A stretch of 64,000 bases of DNA from contig OX463859.1 of the NCBI GenBank assembly GCA_949825065.1, forward strand, positions 30,645,847-30,709,846. Direction: 5' to 3'. This DNA comes from Odontocerum albicorne (taxonomy: Eukaryota > Arthropoda > Insecta > Trichoptera > Odontoceridae). Each line of letters begins with the position of its first letter. The first letter of the stretch is position 1. Below the pieces are notes generated by a model. The model saw nothing but the letters and a program-made list of their open reading frames with translations. It was not told the DNA's origin and did no database searches. A program made the translations under genes and the position numbers. This document shows, one piece after another, positions 22,826 to 34,000 of the stretch.

Positions 22826-22965
22826 TTTTGATCAAACAAGCCTTATAGCATGAAATAGACTTTTGATCAAACAGGCCTTATAGCACGAAATAGACTTTTG
22901 ATCAAACAGGCCTTATAGCACGAAATAGACTTTTGATCAAACAGGCCTTATAGCACGAAATATAC
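22826..22965. repeat. 35-bp tandem array, 4 copies
   Basis: Unit ttttgatcaaacaggcctta plus 15 bases, starting at 22826, 22861, 22896 and 22931. Contains a BclI-like tgatca and an StuI-like aggcct in each unit. Confidence 0.95.
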
Positions 22966-22984
22966 TATTTATCGCACATAATAA

Positions 22985-23170
22985 CTTAATGGCCTAGTTG
23001 GAACGACATTTGTTTTCGAACTTGGTGGTAGTTGATTTGAGTATCATTGACACATATTAAAAAAAATAGCTTCATGTGTGTTTTTCACTTAAGGCCTTTT
23101 TAACTTCTTTATGGTTGGTTAGAAGACATTGCCATATGACAATAAACCTGTCAGGTTGTACTATCATATA
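22985..23170 (+). mobile_element. Diverged SINE
   Basis: aatggcctagttggaacg head, cacttaaggcctttttaac, gccatatgacaataaacc and caggttgtacta tail. Confidence 0.6.
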
Positions 23171-23434
23171 TACAAGGAAAATCATACAAGCTTTCAATAA
23201 GCTACTTAAATTGAATTGAACTGAACCGAACTGAATATTAAGAAGGGAGCAAATTTGTAAAATAATCGTAGATGTTTTTTTTTTATATTGAGGTGATGTC
23301 TTTACAATGAAAGTGGTCACAACAATTCATCTGTTTAGTTGTATAAGGTTTTTCGGAGCATTGTATCACGTGGTTTCGCTTATGATGGCAAAGTTGATTA
23401 TAAACAAGCCCTGAAAAGTGCAATGTTTTCGAAA

Positions 23435-24050
23435 CGTCAGCATCATGAGCTAAACCATGCAGTGCAACACTCCAACGTCAGCATCATGAGCTAAACCATG
23501 CAGTGCAACACTCCAACGTCAGCATCATGAGCTAAACCATGCAGTGCAACACTCCAACGTCAGCATCATGAGCTAAACCATGCAGTGCAACACTCCAACG
23601 TCAGCATCATGAGCTTAACCATGCAGTGCAACGCTCCAACGTCAGCATCATGAGCTTAACCATGCAGTGCAACACTCCAACGTCAGCATCATGAGCTAAA
23701 CCATGCAGTGCAACACTCCAACGTCAGCATCATGAGCTAAACCATGCAGTGCAACACTCCAACGTCAGCATCATGAGCTAAACCATGCAGTGCAACACTC
23801 CAACGTCAGCATCATGAGCTAAACCATGAAGTGCAACACTCCAACGTCAGCATCATGAGCTAAACCATGCAGTGCAACACTCCAACGTCAGCATCATGAG
23901 CTAAACCATGCAGTGCAACACTCCAACGTCAGCATCATGAGCTAAACCATGAAGTGCAACACTCCAACGTCAGCATCATGAGCTAAACCATGAAGTGCAA
24001 CACTCCAACGTCAGCATCATGAGCTAAACCATGCAGTGCAACACTCCAAC
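23435..24050. repeat. 41-bp tandem array, 15 copies
   Basis: Unit cgtcagcatcatgagctaaa plus 21 bases. Variants (ctaaac/cttaac, cagtg/aagtg, cac/cgc) group in neighbouring copies, pointing to local duplication. Confidence 0.97.
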
Positions 24051-24164
24051 GGGCCGTATATTGTACAACTGATACAAAATAACGTGAAAGCCTTAAAACA
24101 TTTTAAGTCACCTGTTTATTAAATAGCATTCTATTTCTTTTTCTAATTTCAAGATCCATACTAA

Positions 24165-24356
24165 GACGACCTCCGTGGTCTGGTGGTAAGACACTTGTTT
24201 GCCGATCCGGAGGTTGCGGGCTCGATCCCCGCTGGAACCCAGATTTATTTAAATAGGATTCCAGTCTGGTTAACACTTAGGGCCTATAAAAACATCTTTT
24301 TGGTTGGTTGGAAGAGATTGCCACACGGCAATAAACTCACCAGGTAAAAAAAAAAA
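24165..24356 (+). mobile_element. tRNA-derived SINE, copy 3
   Basis: Young gacgacctccgtgg family with intact A and B boxes; the tail has tgccacacggcaataaac and a poly-A run. Confidence 0.92.
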
Positions 24357-24394
24357 TAGGACTATTTTAAGCAAGAGTAAGAAGAGTCTCTCTT

Positions 24395-24545
24395 TCCAAC
24401 TGCGGGTTACGAGATCCAGTACGTGCGCCAGTCTAATTTTCAGAGCTGCTTTACAGAGCTGTATAAATGTTTCTGGTTAGTTGGAACAGATTGCTATCTG
24501 TCAATAAATCTACCAGGTTGTACTGGTTGTATACAGTACAACCGT
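24395..24545 (+). mobile_element. Diverged SINE fragment
   Basis: Remnant B box actgcgggttacgagatcc, gtctaattttcagagc, tgtttctggttagttgga and ctaccaggttgtactgg tail. Confidence 0.6.
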
Positions 24546-24864
24546 ATGTTATAAAAAAGAGGTTTGACAATGAAAAACTATGCATTTTCTGAAATAACAT
24601 AACTAACACCATTCGATGTCAGGCATACGTTATAATTTACAATAAAATTTTCAAATATCAACTATGTATGATTCAAAAATCGCATTCATATAGTATATAA
24701 GGTATTATTCAATAATTATTGATACTGTTTTGAAAAATACTTAACCATAAAAATGATACATACAAAAATTACAATGTCTAAATTAAAAATACACAATGGC
24801 TTAGCAATTATGTATAAGAAATATTTATAAAAAAGAGATACAATGAATCTGGCAGACTCGAGTC

Positions 24865-25038
24865 TTATCTACAGGGAGCCGTCGTGGCGACTCTGATGAT
24901 GGCGAGGATGGCCAGCACGGAAGTGAGAGTCGTGCTGGAGACTTTGCCGGACGATGAGACTCCTGGACCGTTGATCTCCAGGTTTACTCCCTGATCGACC
25001 ACGTGGATTTTCCATCCCAAATTGTTGTGCGTATAACA
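24865..25038 (-). CDS. Skeletor-like: Skeletor-like terminal exon with stop codon
   Basis: 174 bp, 57 codons plus TAA (24865-24867). The acceptor is ATACATTTTCAG before TGTTAT. It encodes CYTHNNLGWKIHVVDQ, the conserved end of the module, followed by a poorly conserved Ser/Thr-rich tail with a weak hydrophobic stretch and a final PCR. No clear AATAAA was picked out in the first few hundred bases downstream. Confidence 0.94.
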   Translation of the reverse strand, partial: CYTHNNLGWKIHVVDQGVNLEINGPGVSSSGKVSSTTLTSVLAILAIIRVATTAPCR

Positions 25039-28000
25039 CTGAAAATGTATTAAAACATTTTAATTATTATTATTTATTATTATTACACATGACAAGATAT
25101 ATACACAATTTGAGAAAAAACAACAGTTAATTTGATTTGGACATATAATTTTAATGGATCTGGGTTTGTTGCCTTTCATTTGTTGTATCCCCGGTAAACT
25201 AGGCTTTTGCCTGTATCTCACTGAGGATATTTAGCATGAAAAAATAAATCGATACTTCTTTCCGATTTTTGATTACACAAAAAAAAACCCCGTTGCACAT
25301 TCTCATCAACCTGACAAACAGTGACACTCAACTACAACTGGAAACATCTTGCGAAACTCAACTCCTCACACATCATCACTCCAGAAAGACCAAAAATATT
25401 CATCCCACAATATACCGCACACAATCATAAGAATAAAAATTAAAACAAATTCAAAAAAAAAAAAAATACACAGAAACAAAAATACAAAAACAACCAAAAT
25501 TAAAACAACAAGAAGAGACCCACACTCACGAGCTCACATAAATCCTTTTCCACTCGTCATTCATCCTGAAAGCCCAAGTACTCAAAATCCTTTCGCAATA
25601 ACAACCACGCTCCGATCGACTGTCTAAATGGTTAATTGAATAATTTTACATATGTACCTACTCTGCAAAGATGATAAGTCCACAATAGTATTTTGGTGTC
25701 AACTTTGATGTATGGGAGGGAAACGTAGACGTGGAAAAATATAATACTAAAAGGAGCCGAATTAATGCTGTAGAAATGCGTGCATTGAGAAGAATTCATG
25801 GTGTGATAATGTATGAAAAAATACGGAATGAATTGATAAAGGATAAATGTGAACTTAAGGCTGATGTGTTAAGTAAGATGAAGATTACGTTGAGATGGTT
25901 TGCACATGTGGAATGAATGAATGAAAAAAGACTATAGTTCGGAAATTCTAGGATGAGTCCTGTGACAGCTCACAAATTTGCCCCAATACAATCTTAAATA
26001 ATGTATTTACCTAAATAACTTGCTATTTATTAGAATTGAGGCTTATATTAAAGTTGATAAAATAATTAAAATTACTGAACGTCGTTACAAGGTTGTATTG
26101 GGGCAAATTTGTGAGCTGTCACAGGACTCATCCTAGAATTTACGAACTATAACAAAACAGATGTATAGTGCAAATGTGAGTGTGAGTGGAAGGCGTGTGA
26201 GAGGAGTTTTATGAAAAGGGCGTATGATAGAATATGGAATGAAGTGATAAGGGGTGAATGTGAACTTAAGGCTGTTGAATAAAATGAAGAAGAGCACCCT
26301 GAAATGGTTTGTGTATGAAGAACGAATGAATGAAAAAAGACTAGTAAAAGAAGTATATAGTGCACAAATGTGAGTGTAAGGCGTGTGAGAGGAAGACCGA
26401 GGAAAGTATGGTTGGATCAATTGTATGATATTTTGAAAGAATGAAATGTAAAAAGTCGTAGGTGCTGTATGAGAAAGTGTATGGATGTAGGAGAAGCAAA
26501 AAATGTGCCGCGATAAGAAATTTTGTGCTCTGTCCTCTCTGCCTACCCTTCAGGGAAATGGCTCGATGATATAAATAAATAAATACAGGTTTATTGATAG
26601 CAACATAGTATGTACATAATACATTTAGACACATTTCAAGAACACGTTAAAAAAAGAATACATTAAAAAACAGAAGCTATCAAAAGGTCTGGGCTCATCT
26701 AATAACATCCCCCTGGTTAAGATACACCCCACCAATATAGGGCGAGCCCAGCCACGGGGACACCAGATGTTTTTCAGCCCACACCCTTGAACATGTAGAA
26801 CAAGAAGATAAAAAAAACATAGAAAATAAACAGATGACAAAGAAAAATACATTCAAGAGAGAAGACATTAAAAGGTCCGGGCTCATCCCACAAACATTCC
26901 CCTGGCCGAGATACACCCCACCAATGCAGGGCGAGCCCGACCGCAAGGGCATCGGGGGGCTTCCATCCCACACTTCTGCATATCTAAATTAAAGAATAAA
27001 TAAAAAAACAAAAACGTATGGCAGAAAACAAAATAAAAATGTATGTATTCTCACTTTGTTTTAGCAGCTTTCTCAAGGCAGTAAACTACTGCACGAAATA
27101 ATAGTGTATGTTGAAGAAAGAAAAAGTCTCACCTGATAATACAGAAGATCGGGAGTCTCCTCAGCCACGGTCCAGTTAAGGACGACAGCGTCCCCCCTCT
27201 CGCATTCCAGCTTCAGGGTCTTGGTGTATTCCTCGAATGTCTCCGACTCAGGTGACTTGTCTACGGTCTTATGGGCCCACTCGCAGTAGCGTCCAGCTTA
27301 AATTTTATACAGAATCATTTAAACCAAGAAACATATGGTCGGAGAGAATGAAAGAAATCTTAAACCAAGAAACATATGGCTGGAGCGAATGGCTGGAACG
27401 AACATATGGCTGGAGCGAATGAAAGAAATCTTAAACCAAGAAACATATGGCTGGAGCGAATGGCTGGAGCGAACATATGGCTGGAGCGAATGAAAGAAAT
27501 CTTAAACCATGAAACATATGGCTGGAGCGAATGAAAGAAATCTTAAACCAAGAAACATATGGTTGGAGCGAATGAAAGAAATCTTCAAAGAGGAAAATAT
27601 TAAAAGTCTGCTAGCATCTTGTTATTGGGGTATATCATTATTTGTTTGCTGTTATTTACAATACTTTATTTCAATGGTCAAAACCGAGAAAACCAAGAAA
27701 CATATGGCTGGAGCGAATGAAAGAAATCTTAAACCAAGAAACATATGGCTGGAGCGAATGGCTGGAACGAACATATGGCTGGAGCGAATGAAAGAAATCT
27801 TAAACCAAGAAACATATGGCTGGAGCGAATGGCTGGAGCGAACATATGGCTGGAGCGAATGAAAGAAATCTTAAACCATGAAACATATGGCTGGAGCGAA
27901 TGAAAGAAATCTTAAACCAAGAAACATATGGTTGGAGCGAATGAAAGAAATCTTCAGAGAGGAAAATATTAAAAGTCTGCTAGCATCTTGTTATTGGGGT

Positions 28001-31000
28001 ATATCATTATTTGTTTGCTGTTATTTACAATACTTTATTTCAATGGTCAAAACCGAGAAAACCAAGAAACATATGGCTGGAGCGAATGAAAGAAATCTTA
28101 AACCAAGAAACATATGGCTGGAGCGAATGGCTGGAACGAACATATGGCTGGAGCGAATGAAAGAAATCTTAAACCAAGAAACATATGGCTGGAGCGAATG
28201 GCTGGAGCGAACATATGGCTGGAGCGAATGAAAGAAATCTTAAACCATGAAACATATGGCTGGAGCGAATGAAAGAAATCTTAAACCAAGAAACATATGG
28301 TTGGAGCGAATGAACGAAATCTTCAAAGCGGAAAATATTAAAAGTCTGCCAGCATCTTGTTATTGGGGTATATCATTATTTGTTTGCTGTTATTTACAAT
28401 ACTTTATTTCAATGGTCAAAAGACCTTTTTTGATAAAAGATTAAAAAACAACAACAAATAGAATTTCAACATTGACGTGTAAGCAGTGTTACACATTAAA
28501 AAAAAATGTATAATACGAACAACACAACAAAGTAGTCCCTTCCAGCAGGCATAGCGGCTAGAAAACCCGTTCTTGTGAATGTTATTGAGAACAGTTCCTA
28601 CTGGCGCAGTCTAACGTAATTCTTCTTCTTCTTCTTAAACTTTCTGTAGACTCTCAAGAGTCTGTTACTGCAGGATTGTCCTCCTGTGATGCTGAGCTCC
28701 AGCTATCTCTCCATCGTTTCGGGGGTCTCCCTGGCGGACGCCGTCCATCCGGCACCCCATGCAGAGCTATGTATGGAATTCTTGTGGAATTCATTCTCTG
28801 TACATATTGGTACCAGTATCGTCGACGCTGTCGTCCCCATCTGACCACATCTTGGACCTCGTAGACCTCTCGGATTGTGGTGTTCCTTACACGATCACGC
28901 AAAGTCTTCCCAGCAATAGCGCGCAGAGTTCTCATTTCTGTTGTCCTTAGCATACTTGTCCTGACAGTGTCCGCCCTCGCTTCGATGCCATATGTGAGGA
29001 TAGGTCACACACAGGTCTTATAAATGCGTACCTAGCTATCTAACGTAATTATTGGGAATATTTAATACAGTCAACTCCAGTTATAGTGAACTCGGTTATA
29101 GTAAACCTTTGGCTATAGTGAAGCAAAATTTTCAGTCCCATCCCCATATATTAAAATTGTATGGAAAAAACCTATGTTATAGTGAACTAAAACTAGTAGA
29201 TTTTGGTTCACTTTAGCCAAAAGGGTCACTATTACTGAGTTCACTATAACCGGAGTTGACTGTACATATCTTTCTACTAATGCTGGACAGCTCATAACTC
29301 TCCTCGAACGAGTCTGACAATGTATACCAGAAGACAAAGATTACTTCTTATGATCAAAGAGTTATACCCGAGCATGCCCAGCAGAAACTGAGTAGGATAA
29401 AGCCATGGATAGATACCAAACTCACTCATATAGAGATATCGTGTATATTTCTTCTGTACTGCCTTTACCGTGATTGAGTTCTGTGCCCCCAGCAAGCTCC
29501 AAGTGCAAGCATGACTTTCAGTTTGATACAATTCAATAAATTCAACAGTATTTTGAGGACCATTTGGTCTTCAAATGACTTAGAAGATTCTCATCACAAA
29601 TCTTAGAGTTTTGTAAGTTGCATTGCACATAAGTTCTAAGTTGGGACCAAATGCAAGATTACTGTGGAACAAGACACTCAAATGTTATCTGTGTGGGGTT
29701 TATACTATACGGGGAACAAAGCTCGACTTTTCAACAAATATATCATATATTAAATACTCATATTGAAAACTGTAATATTATAAATCAACAACTAAATGGT
29801 GTTAGAAAAATTAATAAATCAATTGAAAGCACAAACTAATCTAATGCTTTATTGCGAGTACCGTTGAACCACTCCTTCACTTGGAAAGGTTATGAGAGTA
29901 GAAGTGCACTCTGGGTCTCTGATGAAGATGTCCTAAAGCAGTTCTATTATCGTGTCAGGATAACTCACCAGCTGTAGGATAAGGATAGCCTTCAGAGTCG
30001 TATGCAACTCCAGCAAACACCCGCTGCTTTCTCTGTTCCGCCTCTGACTTCTGGCCATACCCACCCTCGGAAGAGTCACATATGTAGAATGGGTGGTATC
30101 TGAAATTTCAAATATCAAGAATATTATTTACCATTATGGATATACCCCACATTTGGAAAAACTCCTTCGTTCAATTACTAGGCGCATCCAGAAAGTAAAG
30201 ATCGATTGCGCACCACGCCCTGCGCCGATCCCCCACCACTGCGATCGTATGCGCGCCAGTTAGCTCCTTCCCTCGCTTTAGTGCAAGTCGGGTTTTGTTG
30301 CTGAACGCGTCGTGCATCTTTGTTCTGTAACCTTTCAAAATGGCTGCGCCTATCGAAAATCCCGCCAAATGTGAAGTGCGTAGTGTCATTCGTTTTCTGA
30401 ATGCACAAAATGTTCGAACTATCGAAATATATAGGCAACTTTAAGCACAGTACATGAATCTTTCCCACAAATTTCACGATCCCTCCTACATGAAATAGTG
30501 ACAGAGCACCTTGGCAACAAAAAAATGTGTGCTCGGAAAAGAAAAACCGAATCTCAACACCAGAAATGTGATGGCAACAGTTTTTTGGGACTGAAAGGGT
30601 TCGATCCACGTGGAGTTTATGCCAAGAGGACACACAATAAACTCAGAGGCTTATTGTGAAACTCATCAACGACTTAGACGCGCCATCCAAAACATGAGAC
30701 GTGGAATGTTGTCGGGAAAGGTGGTTTTGATTCATGACAATGCGCGGCCTCATGCATCAGCACGAACACAGCGAGAACTTCAACGTCTTAAGTGGGAAAT
30801 TTTTGGACATCCTCCTTACAGCCCTGACTTGGCACCGAGTGATCTTTACTTATTCCCGAAACTAAAGGAATTTTTGGGTGGAAAACAGTTGGCAAACGAT
30901 GAAGACCTCAAACAAGAAGTGACATCCTGGCTCAAATCTTTGGCGGTAGAAGAGTATAACATCGGAATTGAAAAATTGGTTCCACGTTACAATAAGTGCC

Positions 31001-34000
31001 TTGACAGCTATGGCGACTACATTGAAAATAGAGTAAGGTACTGTGACTTTGTAAATAAAGTTTTGTGTTGATATCTTTCGTTTTTATTTAGTTATGCCAA
31101 AACGTTCTTTACTTTCTGGACGACCCACGTAGATGAAATGCGTTCTTGCAGTCTCTATCATTCTTTATAACAATAATAATAAGAGCCATAGTGAGTGCTC
31201 AACACATTAAGTACAGAATACACCCATACCTCGCTATACGGCCGCTCTTTATACAGCATTCCGTTATAACGGCCTTTTTTAATTATGGCATCATTTCGAT
31301 TTACGGCCTACAATGTTTCGTTATACGGCCAAAAAAAATGCTTTAAATTTGCACAACTTAAAAATGAAAGGTGAAATAGCTAGTGCGGATGATGACATAG
31401 CTAAAGAATATCCCAAAATTTTGAAAAGAATTATTAAAAGAGGTGGATACCGACCTGAATAAGTTTTCAATGTAGACGAGACAGGACTCTATTGGAAGTG
31501 ACTGCCTGAAAGAACTTATATTTCAAAATATGAAAAGTCTGCATCTGGATATAAGGTGTCAAAAGAACGATTAACTTTGTTCCTTGGTGATAATGCTGCG
31601 GGGGATTTTCAGCTAAAACCAATTTTAGTATATCTTTCCGAAAATCCAAGGTGTTTTAAAGGGCTGAACAAGAAACGATTGCCCGTCATTTGGAGATCCA
31701 ACAAGAAAGGTCGGATGACTATGATTCTCTTTGAAGACTGGTTTAAAAATTACTTTTGCCCACAAGTAAAAAATTATTTGAAGGACAATAACTCGAGCAA
31801 CAAAGCATCGCTCATTTTGGGTAATGCTCCGAGGCAGGGCACTCGGTTAATTTATCCGAATTATCTGAAGACGTGGAGATTGAGTATCTTCCCAAAAATA
31901 CAACAGCTCTGATCCAGCCAATGGATCAGGGTGCAATAGCCACTTTTAAGGCTTATTATTTACGCAGAACTTTTCGTAACCTTATTCACGAAACCGATAG
32001 TGAATCTTCGATAAAACAGTTTTGGAAAAACTACAGCATCAGAGATGCCATAGACAACATTAGCGAATCGTGGAAGGAATTAAAATCAACCATAATGAAC
32101 CATGTTTGGAAAAAAATATGGCCAGAATGCATAAAAACTAATAAGCCTTAAGTTAATTATCTTTCTGAAATTCGACAAAACATATTAAACTTAGCGAACA
32201 ATCTCGGTTTTGAGGATTTGTAAGAAGGTGATTTGATTGATTTTCTAGATGCTGACAGAGAACCTCTTTCAAACGAGGAACTGGTCCAGTTAGAAACAGA
32301 ACGAGCACTTAATGAGGAGCCAGAGCCTGCTTTATACCAACAGCTAACAGCAAAAAACTTGTCGAATGCGCTTTCTTATTTCGAGCAGGGAATAAGAAAG
32401 CGCATTGTCATGTGTCTTATGTGTTATGTCATCTCTCACATGTCTTACCACCAGGCCACGGACGACCTCCGTGGCCTGGTGGTAAGACACTTGTCTGCCG
32501 ATCCGGAGGTGGTTGCGGGTTCGATCCCCGCTGGAACCTAGATTTTTTTAAACAGGATTCCAGTCTGGTTAACACTTCGGACATATAAAAACACTTTCTG
32601 GTTGATTGGTAGAGATTACCACATGGCAATAAACTCGCCAGGTTAACAAAAACATCCTTCAAAATGATCCCGCCTAAGAACGCAGCGCTGAAGTGTCTCG
32701 AGGAGTAAACTCAGCCATTACCTGTTACATATGATACCACTGCAAGGCGAAGCAGACAACGTTGGACCAATATTTTAAACTGGGTCCAGCAATCCAGAAC
32801 AGCGGAAAGTGACGATGGCAGCATATTATGTTATATGGTAGCTTACTGATTCTTCATGTTAACCCTACAATGCATGATTTTTTTTATTTCAAAAGTAAAA
32901 ATATATTTATGCATTAAATATGTACTGGAACATGAAAAATACAATAAAATTTTTTTTTTTGTTTTTATATATTTATATTTAAAAAAAAAAGAGTATGGTT
33001 CATATATGGATCACTGCGCATTTGTAAGTTAATTATATGATATAATTATATAAATGAAATTATATATTTAACTTAACTTATTTTACACATATGTATTAAA
33101 GAATAAAAGAAAAAAAAAATAAGATTACCTTGATCACCAATAATAAAGTAATTTGATTTCAAACTGGAACAAATCACAAAAGTCATCTACGCGCAACAAG
33201 TCAAACTTCAACTGTCAAATAGACCGGTAAAACAGTTTTCTATTAAACCTATGTGGTTTTAAAGCATGGAGATTATTATATTATATTAGTAACAGCGAGT
33301 GAGTCGTTGTTTATACCACTCAACACAAAAATATTGAGAAAAACTTTGGTTGATTCATATGTGCATCATTGCACACTGTTGGGTTAGTGTTCATCATCAG
33401 ATTAAAACAGTTTTTAAACATTTTATCTTATATTTTTTATTATATGTATACATATGTGCATATGATTTCTTAAATTTTTTAATTTGTATGTTTATTTTTT
33501 AAATTTCTGTTTATTATTACATTGTTTTGTGCTTTTATTTTTATGTAAGCATTTTCATCTTCTTCTTCTTCTTCTTAGACTTTCTATAGACTCAAGAGTC
33601 TGTTACTGCAGGATTGTCCTCCTGTGATGCTCAGCTCCAGCTATCTCTCCACCATTTCAGGGGTTTCCCTGGTGGACGCCATCCATCCGGTACCCCATGC
33701 AGAGCTATGTATGGAATTCTTGTGGAATTCATTCTATGTACATGTTGGTACCAGTATCGTCGACGCTGTCGTCCCCATCTGACCACATCTTGGACCTCAC
33801 AGACTTTTATTTTTATGTGAGCATTTTTATAGGAAATAAAAAGAATAAAATGCTTTATGAACTAAAAACTACTTTTTTTATATAAAATTGGAACAGATCC
33901 AATTGAATTTGTATGGGTTTGAATCAAAATAATTGATTCATTATACGGCTTTTCGCTTTACGGACAACTTTTCCGGAACGTATCTAGGCCGTAAAGCGAG

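Noticed and set aside
23435..24050. CRISPR-like array (41-bp units)
   Set aside because: Units are directly adjacent with no variable spacers, and the sequence is eukaryotic; it is a minisatellite.
25349..25627. 92-codon ORF
   Set aside because: Composed of A-rich simple sequence (Lys/Thr/Ile), inside the last Skeletor intron, no similarity.
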